This document shows positions 1 to 10,237 of a stretch of 64,000 nucleotides of DNA, piece after piece. The notes under the pieces are model-generated. The model worked only from the letters and a program-made list of their open reading frames with translations. It was not told the origin of the DNA and did not search any database. The position numbers and the translations under genes are program-made. Each line of letters opens with the position of its first letter. Positions within the stretch are counted from its first letter, which is position 1. The DNA is from Anaerobiospirillum succiniciproducens DSM 6400 (GTDB lineage Bacteria; Pseudomonadota; Gammaproteobacteria; Enterobacterales; Succinivibrionaceae), in contig NZ_KI519512.1 of the NCBI RefSeq assembly GCF_000482845.1, forward strand, positions 41,169-105,168, read 5' to 3'.

Positions 1-743
1 AAGTTGGCAGAGTAAAGCCTTCACGCATACCGCCATCTGGTCCTTTGCCCTCAAAGGTATTCTCTTTTGGATAGGCAAAATCAGTGTTTGGAGTATGGCT
101 ATTGTCCTGTGAGGCAGTGTTTAGGCTAGCAGGCAAAGATGCACGCATGGAAGCAAGCTTCTGCTGTTCTTGCAAGGTACGCTGCTGTACCTTTAACAGA
201 TGCTCTTTGGCCTCAGAAACTTGCTTTTTAGATGCAGAAAGCTTCTGAGCTAAAGCCATAATCTCAGCTAACTGAGCATCATTAAGACCTAACTCTGAGC
301 ACAGTGAGTTAACACAATTTTGTACCGCACTATCACCAAACTCTACAGCCTCAAGTAAGCGCTTGATATCGCCCTCACCAAGACCACGTAATAAAGGCAC
401 AAATGGTACTGGCGCGGCAGATGCCGAAGCTTGTGCAGTGCCACTGTTGGCTACATTGGATGCAACCTCTGCTTTTATGGCTGCAGCTTGATTTTTAAGC
501 TGATTGAGCGCACCGCTAATGTCAGTCTTCTTGGTGCGCGAGTAGAGATTTGCAAGCTCCGATAAAGGATCAGATAAGGCAGGATCTGAGTTTTGAATAG
601 ACGCAACTGCACTAGCGCCACCTGCTAATGAAGCAGTTGAGGCGCTTGTTGTATTGAAGCCTTCTGGATAGATCTTGGCAACAAGCAAAGAGAGCTTGTC
701 AGTCTTTACGCTGTTTGACTCGCCTCTAAAGAGTTTTTTTTTT
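1..743 (-). CDS. dnaX: DnaX tau-specific extension (-1 frame, partial, runs off left edge)
   Basis: Read in the -1 frame after the A10 run, the minus strand stays open without a stop from about 743 to base 1 (about 245 codons). It begins KKKLFRGESNSVKTDKLS and goes on into an Ala/Ser/Gln-rich linker followed by a more ordered part (VPFVPLLRGLGEGDIKRLL, then coiled-coil-like QVSEAKEHLLKVQQ). An Ala-rich linker and a C-terminal domain binding the polymerase alpha subunit and DnaB are what tau carries beyond gamma. The tau stop codon lies outside the window. I infer that full-length tau comes from slippage on the A run. A sequencing indel in the homopolymer would be the trivial alternative. Confidence 0.85.
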
Positions 744-1863
744 CAGGTGTAAAGGCAAGCAGGCGTAATAAGGTCATCTCAAATGCAGAACGACCATCGG
801 CTGCATACTGATACTCTTGTACACCCTCAAGTACGATTTGATAGTACAGCTGAATCTGCTCAGGACGCATGCGGGAAGCGTAAGTACGCAGCATTGAGGT
901 ACCAAAAGAGAATACCTCAAGCTTAGTGTCGCCAATGAGCTGGAATAAAGCTAAATCGTGGAAAGCGATCACCAGCTCATCAAGCAGGCTCTTGTAGTTT
1001 GGAGCCTTGGAGCGAATGCTTTCGAGCAGAGTAGCAAATGCAGTTGGAGTTTGAGCGTTTGGATCAGACTTTACTGATAAGAGCTCAAAGATTTCCTGAA
1101 TTAGAGCATCACCCACAGTGCCTAACATGGACTGTACGGACTGGCTGGTTAATGAACCATTACCAAGAGCAATGGCTTGATCGCATAAAGATAAAGCATC
1201 ACGCATAGAGCCACGGGCTGCACGAGCCAGGGCAGTTAAAGCCTCTGCTTCGTATGTAATGCTCTCTTTAGTACAGATCTTAGTGAGCTGTCCAATAATC
1301 TCATCTGTGTTCAAAGAACGCAGACGGAACTGCAGACAACGTGAGAGTACTGTTGTTGGGATCTTATGCGGATCAGTGGTAGCTAAGATGAATTTGACGT
1401 ATGCAGGTGGCTCTTCAAGAGTCTTTAACAGCGCGTTAAAGCTTGAAGTAGTGAGCATGTGCACTTCGTCAATGATGTAGATCTTATAGCGACCATTGAT
1501 AGGTGGGTAATGAGTATTTTCAAGGAGCTGACGAGTGTCATCTACCTTAGTCTGAGAGGCAGCATCGATTTCGATTACATCAGGGAAGTTGCCTTCAGTA
1601 ATGCCTTCACACGCATCGCATTTACCACATGGATGAGAGCTTACACCCTCACGGCATTGCAAAGCCTTAGCAAAGATACGCGCAATGGTGGTCTTACCGA
1701 TACCGCGAGTACCAGTAAGTAAATAGGCATGGTGAGTGCGTCCAGCATCGATAGAATGAGAGACAGCTTTTAGAACGTGCTCCTGACCGACCACATCCTC
1801 AAACACCTGAGGACGATACTTACGGGCTAAAGCAAGATACTCACCGCCAAGGTCGATAGCCAT
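706..1863 (-). CDS. dnaX: DNA polymerase III clamp-loader subunit DnaX, gamma (short) form
   Basis: ATPase motor of the clamp loader that places the beta clamp on primed DNA. Visible features: Walker A GTRGIGKT at residues 51-58, zinc-binding cysteines at 70, 79, 82 and 85, Walker B with IIDEVHML around 129-136, and the SRC motif near 174. The zero-frame product is 385 residues and stops 15 codons after entering a run of ten A residues, just after clamp-loader domain III. This matches the place where E. coli makes gamma (431 aa) by frameshifting. The ATG at 1863 has AAGGA 7 nt upstream. It lies downstream of apt on the same strand, the usual apt-dnaX order. Confidence 0.95.
   Translation of the reverse strand: MAIDLGGEYLALARKYRPQVFEDVVGQEHVLKAVSHSIDAGRTHHAYLLTGTRGIGKTTIARIFAKALQCREGVSSHPCGKCDACEGITEGNFPDVIEIDAASQTKVDDTRQLLENTHYPPINGRYKIYIIDEVHMLTTSSFNALLKTLEEPPAYVKFILATTDPHKIPTTVLSRCLQFRLRSLNTDEIIGQLTKICTKESITYEAEALTALARAARGSMRDALSLCDQAIALGNGSLTSQSVQSMLGTVGDALIQEIFELLSVKSDPNAQTPTAFATLLESIRSKAPNYKSLLDELVIAFHDLALFQLIGDTKLEVFSFGTSMLRTYASRMRPEQIQLYYQIVLEGVQEYQYAADGRSAFEMTLLRLLAFTPEKKNSLEASQTA
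734..743 (-). promoter_or_regulatory. A10 slippery run in dnaX (programmed frameshift or transcriptional slippage)
   Basis: Ten consecutive T on the plus strand are ten A in the dnaX message, read GAA AAA AAA AAC in frame. A -1 shift, or insertion of one A by RNA polymerase, joins the gamma frame to the long tau frame. Unlike the E. coli A AAA AAG signal this is a pure homopolymer, closer to the Thermus dnaX A9 site where RNA polymerase slips. Only a weak hairpin (CTC/GAG) follows directly. Confidence 0.8.
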
Positions 1864-1904
1864 AATGATTCCTTAAACTGTCTTAACAAAGACGCAATCA
1901 ATGA

Positions 1905-1995
1905 TGAAAACGGGCCATACGGCCCATCTTTGCACACTAGCGCTCTAGTTGCCTTTCAAAAAAAAGAAAAGCCCCTCTCGCTTAGCGCTGTGTCG
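1905..1995 (-). other. apt-dnaX intergenic hairpins
   Basis: On the minus strand, between the apt stop and the dnaX start, a GC-rich tract runs into a T-rich run (CTTTTCTTTTTTTTG), followed by a short hairpin GGGCC-GTAT-GGCCC (1909-1922 region). The combination might act as a weak terminator or pause between apt and dnaX. Neither element is a textbook terminator. Confidence 0.3.
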
Positions 1996-2057
1996 ATAAT
2001 TCATGGACAAGCTTAAAAATCTAAGAGTTAACAGCTTATCCTGCTTGATGCTCTAGC

Positions 2058-2630
2058 CTAGTGACCTGGGAAGTCCATCAGGCTAACGCAATCAACACCG
2101 CACTCTTGTTTGATCTTATCATAGCCACCTAAATCGACCAAATTGATAACGAATGCAGCCTTAACTACTTCAGCACCACACTTTTGAGCTAATTTGCAAG
2201 TGGCAATCATAGTACCACCAGTAGCTAACAGATCGTCTATGCATAAAACACGATCGCCCTTGTTTACAGAGTTAGTGTGGATATGCAGCTCGTCGGTACC
2301 ATACTCAAGAGCGTACTCTTCTTTAATAGTCTCGCGAGGTAACTTGCCCTTCTTGCGTACCATAACAAAACCAGCGCCTAAACGCTCAGCTAAAGGTGCA
2401 CCGAAGACAAAACCACGAGCCTCAGAGGAGAGCACTTTGTCAATCTTCTGATCTTTGAAGATTTCATAGAACATGTCAGTGACCATTTTAAAGGCCTTAC
2501 CGTTCTCACATAAGGTGGTAATGTCACGGAATAAGATACCCTTAATTGGGTAGTCCTGAATGCTAGTAATAGTAGACTTTAAAAACTCGACCTTGTTGTC
2601 GTAATCTGCAATAGTCTCAGACAAGTTCAT
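2058..2630 (-). CDS. apt: adenine phosphoribosyltransferase
   Basis: Salvage enzyme: adenine + PRPP gives AMP + pyrophosphate, in the cytoplasm. The protein aligns along its length with E. coli Apt (IQDYP..GILFRD, EARGFVFGAPLAERLG, RKKGKLPRET, EYGTD). It has the PRPP-binding loop VLCIDDLLATGGT and the FPGH C-terminus. I chose the ATG at 2630 (190 aa), which has GGTGA 6 nt upstream and matches family length (183 in E. coli). An in-frame TTG nine codons earlier lacks a ribosome-binding site. It lies 194 bp upstream of dnaX on the same strand, as in many gammaproteobacteria. Confidence 0.95.
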   Translation of the reverse strand: MNLSETIADYDNKVEFLKSTITSIQDYPIKGILFRDITTLCENGKAFKMVTDMFYEIFKDQKIDKVLSSEARGFVFGAPLAERLGAGFVMVRKKGKLPRETIKEEYALEYGTDELHIHTNSVNKGDRVLCIDDLLATGGTMIATCKLAQKCGAEVVKAAFVINLVDLGGYDKIKQECGVDCVSLMDFPGH

Positions 2631-3448
2631 GAAATTCACCAAAATCAATAATACCAATCAGATCTCTTGTAACCACAAGGCATGCTAAAAAGCACAATTA
2701 TCCACTCAAGGCAAAGGCTCATGCAAAACAGGCTAGACCTTAAAAAGGCAAAGCCATATCCTCAAGAACATCAAGACAGTGCTTTATCCATAGCAGTACT
2801 TGTAGTTAGAGCAAGAAAGCAGCGGCGCATATTATACCCTTTACTTACGCTTTCTTTACGACCATAGATCACATCGCTGCAAAATCCGATAAATATCGTG
2901 TTATCGACACACACATCTTGCTATAACTCAAAATATAACAAGAAACATATCTGAGCAATGGAGCTAATCCCCATTGAGATGCCTATTTATAGCCACAGGT
3001 GCACTTGTTTACCAGCTAGCCTATCAAGTAAACAGCTGGTCTTTTAGTCAAAACGTAAGGTTGGTTTACAAACCTTTTAACCATCAAAACTGATAACTTA
3101 GCCTGATTAACATTGTTTTGCTTGTTATGGGGCGGTAAGTTTGGCACAATCGGACAATCACTTATTAACAGTGATGGGATTTATAGCTTGATGCGACAGA
3201 GACTAGCTTTTTGTCTACTTATGGCTATGAAGTTTCGTGTACCGGGCACACATCAATAGCCACCAACTTAAGACCAAGCACATCACCTTGTAGATTGACT
3301 TTCAGATCTACTAATCTTGATGTTTGCAATGGAACAGCTTGAGAGCTGTTTAGCTGATGCTGTCATTTTTTATGAGGCAGTGTCTTGTCTTGGTTGACTT
3401 CTGGTGGTCTGATAATTTGAGTGTGCGACTGACTACGGATGTTTGCTG
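2631..3448. other. 818-bp divergent intergenic region apt / speA
   Basis: Lies between the divergent starts of apt and speA and must hold promoters for both. I see no convincing coding sequence, RNA gene or clear -35/-10 pair. Short frames here have no ribosome-binding site or family resemblance. Confidence 0.5.
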
Positions 3449-5329
3449 ATGAACGCCTATAACGTTAACTGGTGGGGAAATGGCTACTTTGATGTAAATG
3501 ACAAAGGCCATATTGAGGTTTGCCCTGATCCTGATATTCCTGAGGCACGTGTTGATTTAGCTGAGTTAGTAGCTTCACGTGAAAAGAGCGGTCAAAGACT
3601 CCCTGCTCTCTTTTGCTTCCCACAAATTTTGCCGCACCGCGTACGTTCGATTAACAAAGCTTTTAAGAACGCTCGTGAGAACTATGGCTACCAAGGTGAC
3701 TACTTCTTAGTTTTCCCAATTAAGGTCAATCAGCATCGTCGCGTTATTGAGTCTTTAACTCAAAGCGGTGAGCCACTAGGTCTTGAGGCAGGTTCTAAAG
3801 CTGAGCTCATGGTAGTACTTGCTCATGCAGGACGTACCCGCTCTGTCATCGTATGTAATGGCTATAAAGACCGTGAGTACATCCGTATGGCACTCAATGG
3901 CGAAAAGATGGGCCATAAGGTCTATATCGTCATTGAAAAGCTCTCTGAGCTGCAGTTAGCTCTTGAGGAGGCAGAGCGTCTTAAAGTATCACCTCGTTTA
4001 GGTGTACGTGCTCGCCTAGCCTCTCAAGGCTCAGGCAAGTGGCAAGCCTCAGGTGGCGAAAAGTCAAAGTTTGGTCTTTCAGCTACTCAGGTACTCGACT
4101 TGGTAGAGCAGCTTAAGGCCCAAGACAAGCTCGACTCACTACAGCTCATTCACTTCCACTTAGGCTCACAGATGTCTAACATCCGTGACATTGCCAACGG
4201 TGTACGTGAGTCTGCTCGTTTTTACGTTGAGTTAGCTAAGCTTGGTGCCAAGATTCAGTGCTTTGACGTGGGTGGTGGCTTAGGCGTTGATTATGAAGGT
4301 ACTCGTTCACAATCCGACGGCTCAGTAAACTATGGCCTCGGTGAGTACGCCAACAACATAATTTGGGCAATCGGCGATGCCTGTAAAGAGAATAATCTGC
4401 CACATCCAACCGTTATCACTGAGTCAGGTCGTGCGATTACTGCATACCACACTGTTTTAGTCTCTAATGTCATTGGTGTTGAGCGTGTTGCTGACATTCG
4501 CCATGTGCATGAGCCAGCTCCTGATGCACCTCGTCCACTCAAGTCTATGTGGAATACCTGGACTTTAATGCATGAGCCTGAGCAGCATCGTTCATTACGT
4601 GAGTGGCTGCATGACAGTCAGCTTGATCTTGGCGATGTCCACCACGGCTTTATCACTGGTGATTACACTCTGCAAGATCGTGCCTATGCCGAGCAGATGT
4701 ATTTAAGCATTTGCTATGAGCTCAAGAAGATGCTCGATCCGCTCAATAAGTCTCACCGCATCCTCATTGATGAGCTTGAAGAGCGTATGGCAGATAAGCT
4801 TTATGTAAACTTCTCATTATTCCAATCTCTGCCTGATGCTTGGGGTATTGATCAGCTCTTCCCTGTCATGCCACTTGAGTTCTTAAATGAACCAATGACC
4901 AGAAGAGCCGTATTGCTTGATATCACCTGTGACTCTGATGGTGCTATCGATCACTACATGGACGGTGATGACGTGGCTACTACCATGCCATTCCCTGAGT
5001 ATGATAGTGATAACCCTCCATATATCGGCTTCTTCATGGTTGGCGCTTACCAAGAGATTTTAGGCAATATGCACAACCTCTTTGGCGACACCGAAGCTGT
5101 AGACGTATATGTTTATGAGGACGGCAAGGTAAGACTGCGTCTTAGCGATGAGGGCGATACTGTTGCAGATATGCTGCAGTATGTTCAGCTCGACCCATCT
5201 AAGCTCTTAAATGAGTTTACTCGTGAAGTACGCGATAGCGGCTTAGAAGAGCACTTACAACGTCAGCTGATTGATGACTTTAAAACTGGCCTGTACGGTT
5301 ATACATACTTAGAAGAGGATCAGATCTAA
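3449..5329 (+). CDS. speA: biosynthetic arginine decarboxylase
   Basis: PLP-dependent decarboxylation of arginine to agmatine, the first step of the agmatine route to putrescine. Aligns nearly end to end with E. coli Spe[22 protein letters not shown], the PLP-lysine motif FPIKVNQH (Lys92), [39 protein letters not shown]. The start is the ATG at 3449 (626 aa); TTG and CTG codons just before it are in frame but less likely. E. coli SpeA is 658 aa and carries about 30 extra N-terminal residues absent here. The stop overlaps the speB start by one base (TAATG), so the pair is translationally coupled. Confidence 0.97.
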   Translation: MNAYNVNWWGNGYFDVNDKGHIEVCPDPDIPEARVDLAELVASREKSGQRLPALFCFPQILPHRVRSINKAFKNARENYGYQGDYFLVFPIKVNQHRRVIESLTQSGEPLGLEAGSKAELMVVLAHAGRTRSVIVCNGYKDREYIRMALNGEKMGHKVYIVIEKLSELQLALEEAERLKVSPRLGVRARLASQGSGKWQASGGEKSKFGLSATQVLDLVEQLKAQDKLDSLQLIHFHLGSQMSNIRDIANGVRESARFYVELAKLGAKIQCFDVGGGLGVDYEGTRSQSDGSVNYGLGEYANNIIWAIGDACKENNLPHPTVITESGRAITAYHTVLVSNVIGVERVADIRHVHEPAPDAPRPLKSMWNTWTLMHEPEQHRSLREWLHDSQLDLGDVHHGFITGDYTLQDRAYAEQMYLSICYELKKMLDPLNKSHRILIDELEERMADKLYVNFSLFQSLPDAWGIDQLFPVMPLEFLNEPMTRRAVLLDITCDSDGAIDHYMDGDDVATTMPFPEYDSDNPPYIGFFMVGAYQEILGNMHNLFGDTEAVDVYVYEDGKVRLRLSDEGDTVADMLQYVQLDPSKLLNEFTREVRDSGLEEHLQRQLIDDFKTGLYGYTYLEEDQI

Positions 5330-6297
5330 TGAGCGCCTGTGTTGTTAACAACCCAAATAAGCTGTGCGGCTTTCAGACCTTAAACCAAGTTGAAGACACT
5401 TCTTTAGTGGCTAATGCTTTTGGCTTTTTACGCACTCCTTTAGTGTTCAATCCTTACGATATGCCTGCTGATGTAGCAATCACTGGCGTACCTTTTGATA
5501 TTGCCACTTCAGGCCGTTCTGGTTCTCGTTTTGGACCTCAAGCTATCCGCAATATCTCCACTCAGCTTGATTGGGAACACTGCCGTTACCCATGGGACTT
5601 CTGCTTAAAAGACAAGCTTAAGATCATGGACTGCGGTGACCTCGTTTATTCCTTTGGTGATGCTAAGTCTATGGCTGCAGCTTTAGAGGCTCACACCTTA
5701 AAGCTCTTAGAGTCAGGCAAGACCTGCCTTACCTTTGGTGGTGACCACTTCATCACCCTGCCACTGTTACGCGCTCACTACAAGCATTTCTGCAAGAACG
5801 GTGAGAAGCTGAGCTTGCTGCACTTCGATGCGCACTCAGATACTTACTCTAATGGCTCTGATGCTGACCATGGCACCATGTTCTACCATGCTCCAATGGA
5901 AGGCCTCATTGATCCAAACCGCTCTGTACAGCTTGGCATTCGTACTGAGTACGACAAGTCCTTAGGCTTTAACGTAATCCATGGCGCTATGGCCAATGAC
6001 TTAAGCGTTGATGAGATCGTAGCTTCAATTGAAAAGACTGTTGGTGACAACAAAGTCTACCTCACCTTCGATATTGACTGCTTAGATCCAGCATATGCTC
6101 CAGGTACCGGCACTCCAGTTTGCGGCGGTCTTTCTACCGATAAGATCTTAAAGATCATTCGTAAGCTCACCAAACTCAATATCGTTGGCTATGACGTAGT
6201 TGAGGTTGCTCCTGTTTACGACAACGCTGAAATCACTGCTTTAGCTGCAGCTACCTTAGCAACCGACATGCTTTACCTGCATGCATCCAAGCGCTAG
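5329..6297 (+). CDS. speB: agmatinase
   Basis: Mn-dependent ureohydrolase: agmatine to putrescine + urea. Metal ligands of the arginase/agmatinase fold are visible: GGDHF (His140), HFDAHSD (Asp167, His169, Asp171) and TFDIDCLDP (Asp248, Asp250). The rest follows E. coli SpeB closely ([28 protein letters not shown]). Length 322 aa, slightly above E. coli's 306 because of a longer N-terminus. It is the second gene of a two-gene operon with speA, overlapping it by one base, and is followed by a strong terminator. Together they form a complete arginine-to-putrescine module. Confidence 0.97.
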   Translation: MSACVVNNPNKLCGFQTLNQVEDTSLVANAFGFLRTPLVFNPYDMPADVAITGVPFDIATSGRSGSRFGPQAIRNISTQLDWEHCRYPWDFCLKDKLKIMDCGDLVYSFGDAKSMAAALEAHTLKLLESGKTCLTFGGDHFITLPLLRAHYKHFCKNGEKLSLLHFDAHSDTYSNGSDADHGTMFYHAPMEGLIDPNRSVQLGIRTEYDKSLGFNVIHGAMANDLSVDEIVASIEKTVGDNKVYLTFDIDCLDPAYAPGTGTPVCGGLSTDKILKIIRKLTKLNIVGYDVVEVAPVYDNAEITALAAATLATDMLYLHASKR

Positions 6298-6331
6298 TAC
6301 TAGCAACGCAAGCTAACACTAGCCTTGTACA

Positions 6332-6371
6332 AGCCGTTCTCTAAACATTAGAGGGCGGCTTTGTTGTTTTT
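6332..6371 (+). terminator. rho-independent terminator of speAB
   Basis: A 13-bp stem (6332-6344 with 6348-6360, two G-T wobbles) closes a 3-nt loop ACA and is followed by a T-rich tail TTGTTGTTTTT, 35 nt after the speB stop. Confidence 0.9.
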
Positions 6372-6580
6372 AGCCTTGCCATTTTGTACACTTTCATGCG
6401 CTTTTTAGGCCAAAGGATAACTTCCTTCGCGCCTATCAAGCACTAAGCGCCAACAAGTCATTACAACAGCCTGAGCAAGGAGTTAGCTCAGTGCAGTAAC
6501 TTGCCTAAAAGCAAGTTAGTTTGGCAAGTTATAGCGCCTCAATTGAGTAAGCATTGCACACTGAACAGAGATCAAAATAG

Positions 6581-7270
6581 ATGAAGCACCATATTCCATG
6601 CATTCAGCCAAAAGCTGTTATCTTTGACCTTGATGGTACCCTCTTAGATACTGCCCCAGACATTATCGCCGCTTGCAATGCAACTTTAGAACACTATGGT
6701 TTTGACCATATCGATGAAGAGTTAGCACGCTCTAAGATCACCGCTGGTATGCGTGAATTATTACGCCTTGCCATCCCTCAAGACAAGCAAGATCAGAACA
6801 TGATTGAAGGTGAAATGCGTGATTACTTTGCCAAGTACTACACCGATAACATCAATGTGTTCACCAAGCCATTTGAGGGCATGGAGCAGCTCTTAACTGA
6901 TCTTGAAAAGGCCGGCATTAAAGTGGCCATTGTGACCAACAAGTACTTTGATATGGCACAAAAGGTTCTTTCAAAGTACAGCTTCTATCAAAACTTATCT
7001 CTAATCTTAGGCTGCGATAGCGTAAGCAACTACAAGCCTCATCCAGAGCCAATTTTACATACCTTAGAGCATCTGAATATTGGCCCATACGATGCTGTTT
7101 ATGTAGGCGATCACTTAAACGACATCATGGCCGCAAACCGTGCCAAAGTGCACTCTGCAGTAGCCATGTGGGGCTATGGTCCTAAAGAGTGTGGTAATCC
7201 AAACGAGTGGCACGCCCACTTCATCCTCAACAGCGTAGATGAGCTCCGTCAGCTCTGCCTTAAGGACTAG
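6581..7270 (+). CDS. gph: HAD-superfamily phosphatase, phosphoglycolate phosphatase-like
   Basis: Haloacid dehalogenase phosphatase. Motif I is FDLDGTLLDTAPDI (catalytic Asp16, Asp18), motif II IVTNK, motif III lysine in NYKPHPEP, and motif IV VGDHLNDIMAA. The DTAPD start and NYKP(H)PEP are typical of Gph, which removes 2-phosphoglycolate formed during repair of 3'-phosphoglycolate DNA ends. Length 229 aa against about 252 in E. coli. It stands alone between speB and the porin, followed by a hairpin. Other HAD subfamilies (pyrophosphatase PpaX, PGMB-like) cannot be excluded from motifs alone. The ribosome-binding site is weak. Confidence 0.8.
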   Translation: MKHHIPCIQPKAVIFDLDGTLLDTAPDIIAACNATLEHYGFDHIDEELARSKITAGMRELLRLAIPQDKQDQNMIEGEMRDYFAKYYTDNINVFTKPFEGMEQLLTDLEKAGIKVAIVTNKYFDMAQKVLSKYSFYQNLSLILGCDSVSNYKPHPEPILHTLEHLNIGPYDAVYVGDHLNDIMAANRAKVHSAVAMWGYGPKECGNPNEWHAHFILNSVDELRQLCLKD

Positions 7271-7381
7271 AAGTAGTCATCATCCATAGCATTACTGCTA
7301 AATGGCCGTCTAAGTAGCCATCGACAGTAATCAAACAAATCTCTTCATGCGGTAGCCTTGAGCGTGATATACCGCATCTTT

Positions 7382-7412
7382 AGCCTCGTCAGCTTAAGAA
7401 GCTAATGAGGCT
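7382..7412 (+). terminator. hairpin downstream of gph
   Basis: A 14-bp stem with one mismatch and one wobble (AGCCTCGTCAGCTT / AAGCTAATGAGGCT) about 110 nt after the gph stop. The tail TCTATTCC is not T-rich, so it is either a weak terminator or a 3'-end stabilising hairpin. Confidence 0.5.
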
Positions 7413-8102
7413 CTATTCCCGCCTTAATTAATTTGTTTGTGCCGTCTTTTGCACGTAATGATTAGCACTATTAAGTAGCAAATAAGCACGACTTTGCATC
7501 ATTATCTTTACATATTTGGCAAATTTGCCAATAACTAGACTAAATATTTTGCCAATGAGACACATATTTAGTCTCTAATAGTCTATAGTGCTATGCAACT
7601 GCTTATCATTGCGACAATAAGACTTACTCAAGTAAGCCAATCTAGCGATCGTCATTTTGTTCCTTAGCCTCAAAAGGCTTATGGGCAAAACCATTGCTTG
7701 CTAAGTTAAATCTTGTCTATTTTATGCCGCAATGTTCTGCTTTTAGTTTTCCAGATAACACTGTCAAAATGCCACATTTAGAGCTTAGGTTTAGAAAAGC
7801 AACTATAAGTTAGTGCTCATCAAGCATCGTTTAAACGCTCTATCAGCACACATCATTTCTTATGGCTGTGCCATTAGTACATGGAAGAAAACTGATATCA
7901 ACAGTCAAACTGACTTGACATCAAGATTGAAAGTGCTAGCTTAAGGCGATTTATTAGCCTTCTTTTGCTCAAAGTGAGTGCTATATCTCACATTTTTTCT
8001 TGTACTTTGCGTATTGTTGCTTGTCCTTTGGTCTGATGCTCCTAAGTGTAGGCAGCCTCATTGTGTTAGTACCGTGTCCTGTAGCTCGTTCAGGGTTAAT
8101 TT
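7413..8102. other. 690-bp intergenic region upstream of the porin
   Basis: AT-rich leader ahead of the porin gene. No credible coding sequence or RNA gene was recognised. It probably holds the porin promoter and a long 5' untranslated region, but no clear promoter motif could be assigned by eye. Confidence 0.4.
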
Positions 8103-9287
8103 ATGAGAAGTTATAGTATGCGTAGTAAAGCATTTTCACCTGCAGCTCAAAAGCTAGCAGGCATCTCATGCGCATCATTAATGGCAGTTTCCACTCTATC
8201 CTTGCCTAGTGCATACTCTGCTCAGGTCTACAACAAAGATGGTGTTAGCTTTGATATCTTTGGTTCTATTCAAGCAGCCTATGTTGATAGCGACACGTAC
8301 AAAGACATTGCTCATCAAGAAAACGATAGCAATAGCATCTACGCCTCAGGTGAATTAGGCATCTCTGGACGCTCAAACATTACTCACGGTCTCGATGGCA
8401 TTATGATGGCAATGTGGGAAGCTACCTCCAATGCAGATGGTTCTTCTCCAGGCGATCTTGCCTATACTCGCTACATGTATGCTGGCCTTGATGCATATCA
8501 GTACGGCACCTTGCTTTTAGGTAAAGCTGATAATGCTTACTACTCAGTTGCTGGCGTTACTGATATTTTCAACGTGATGGAGGGTCATGCCTCAGATTAC
8601 TATCTGCTTGGTGATCAAAAGCCTGCATCAATCATGTACTCACTTCGTGCTTTAAGCTGGGACTTAAAGCTCTCCTACATGATGACTACCCATGAGCTTG
8701 GTGATACCCCACTACGTGCTCAACATGGTATGGCTGCATCTTTATCCACTAAGTTTGGAAAAAACGTTACTTTTGCCTACGGTATCGACTACTACCATTT
8801 TGATTTTGGTGGCGATCCAACTAACTCTGAAAAGTTTTTTGCCCATATGCTCAGCGCGGATGGCAGAACTTATGAGGATGCTCTTAAAAAGTCACAAGCA
8901 CAGCATGTAGGCTCTAAAACAGAATACGGCGCATCTTTATCTTACGGTGTTTTAGGCAGCGGTCTTTACGCAGCCTTATACGCAGGCGCTACTAAATACG
9001 ATTATATGAATCACCATATCTACACTGTAGATACTGCACTCAACTATGCTTTTGATAACGGTCTGAGCCTCTCTTTAGGCTACGGCCTTAAGCACTATGA
9101 CGGTATTGATATCGTCTCTGAATTGGGTGTTGGTGTGGCTTACAAATTTACACCTGCATTTACTGTCTTTGCAGAAGGTCAGTTTGATCTAGACGGTGAA
9201 GCAATCAAGTTCTACGGCCTCGATATGACTAAGAATCTTGGCTTAAATGAGAACAAATTTGCGTTCGGTGCTGAAATTTATTTCTGA
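8103..9287 (+). CDS. outer-membrane general porin (OmpC/OmpF-like)
   Basis: A 394-residue beta-barrel porin for passive entry of small solutes. Evidence: a Sec signal peptide (basic start, hydrophobic core AGISCASLMAVSTLSL, likely cleavage SAYSA/Q), opening FDIFGSIQAAYVDS, alternating aromatic/glycine strands (ELGISGRSNIT, YTRYMYAGLDAYQYGTLLLGKADN), and a C-terminal Phe (FGAEIYF) as required for BAM insertion. The segment following LLLGKADN should be the loop-3 constriction. The ATG at 8103 has AGGG 8 nt upstream; an ATG five codons later is the alternative. Which porin subfamily it belongs to, and its selectivity, cannot be read from the sequence. Confidence 0.85.
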   Translation: MRSYSMRSKAFSPAAQKLAGISCASLMAVSTLSLPSAYSAQVYNKDGVSFDIFGSIQAAYVDSDTYKDIAHQENDSNSIYASGELGISGRSNITHGLDGIMMAMWEATSNADGSSPGDLAYTRYMYAGLDAYQYGTLLLGKADNAYYSVAGVTDIFNVMEGHASDYYLLGDQKPASIMYSLRALSWDLKLSYMMTTHELGDTPLRAQHGMAASLSTKFGKNVTFAYGIDYYHFDFGGDPTNSEKFFAHMLSADGRTYEDALKKSQAQHVGSKTEYGASLSYGVLGSGLYAALYAGATKYDYMNHHIYTVDTALNYAFDNGLSLSLGYGLKHYDGIDIVSELGVGVAYKFTPAFTVFAEGQFDLDGEAIKFYGLDMTKNLGLNENKFAFGAEIYF

Positions 9288-9342
9288 TTGAGCTAATATT
9301 TGCATTGTATTAGGTCATTCTTTACTTCAAGAGAATTTAATC

Positions 9343-10134
9343 ATGTCCAAATTAGGTGCTTTACTGAAGGCTAGTGCTATTGCAGGCGCTTTAGCGCTCA
9401 CTACTAATGCGATGGCAGCTTCATTCACTGTCCCTGTCAACTACTCTATCAAGCTTGTTGACGGTCAGGACTCTGATTACGACTACAACCGCTTCAACAG
9501 AACCCTTAACTTATCTGAAGGCCGTCACCAGATCGTTTTACTGTTTGAAGGCAACTTCGGTAATGCACGAAGCTCTCGTATGTTCCAGGCAGCTAATCCT
9601 ATCGTGGTAGAGATTCCTAATATGCCTGCTGATGCAGAGTACTCATTCACTTACGACTACCCTCGTGATGAGAATGAGGCAGACGTATACACCAGATCTC
9701 AGAAGATTAACCTGATTGACTCTAAGAGCAAAGCACCTTTAAACGCAGAGCAGGCCTCTTACTACATCCTGACCTCCACTTCTGGTTTTGCTATCTTACG
9801 TGACTATCGTGAGGACTTAGCTTCTATCAATCGTTTATACGCTCCATCTAATGTATTAGATCAGATGCGTAGCAATTCTCCTCGCGTAGGCGTTACTAAC
9901 AATGGTGTGCAGACCGTTCAGGCACGTGCTGGTAACTTTAACCAGGCTCCTGCTGCTGCTACTGCCATGACTGCAAGTGCTGCAGTTGCTGCTCCTGCTG
10001 CTGTTTCTAACCAGGCTCCAACTGTACAGGCTGGCGATGCAAACATGGCTACCTACAATCAGTTAGTCAACCTCTACAACCAGGCTGACGACGCTACCAA
10101 GCTCAAGTTCTTCAAGTACATCATGTCCAACTAA
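9343..10134 (+). CDS. DUF2057 (YccT/CsgI-like) periplasmic protein
   Basis: 263 residues with a clear signal peptide (KASAIAGALALTTNAMA/A). The mature part begins SFTVPVNYSIKLVDGQ and continues with NLSEGRHQIVLLFEG, which matches the DUF2057 pattern in E. coli YccT (strand, DG, LxxGxHQLVF). Near the C-terminus LVNLYNQADDATKLKFFKYI corresponds to the YccT ending (ADPQTRNTFLQW). An Ala/Gln-rich linker (about 200-230) separates the two parts and is longer than in YccT. E. coli YccT (CsgI) restrains curli assembly. No curli genes lie here, so that role is not assumed. It lies 55 bp after the porin, possibly co-transcribed, and is closed by a strong terminator. Confidence 0.75.
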   Translation: MSKLGALLKASAIAGALALTTNAMAASFTVPVNYSIKLVDGQDSDYDYNRFNRTLNLSEGRHQIVLLFEGNFGNARSSRMFQAANPIVVEIPNMPADAEYSFTYDYPRDENEADVYTRSQKINLIDSKSKAPLNAEQASYYILTSTSGFAILRDYREDLASINRLYAPSNVLDQMRSNSPRVGVTNNGVQTVQARAGNFNQAPAAATAMTASAAVAAPAAVSNQAPTVQAGDANMATYNQLVNLYNQADDATKLKFFKYIMSN

Positions 10135-10211
10135 GACATAAGTACCAAGACAAGCTAAATACTGATATCAAGTATCAGCAAGATCGCAGTGTCTTCCCCT
10201 TGATATCCAAC

Positions 10212-10237
10212 AAGCCCGCTTCGCGGGCTTTGTTGTT
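10212..10237 (+). terminator. rho-independent terminator after the DUF2057 gene
   Basis: Perfect 8-bp GC-rich stem AAGCCCGC / GCGGGCTT with a TTC loop and tail TGTTGTTT, 77 nt after the stop codon. Confidence 0.9.
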
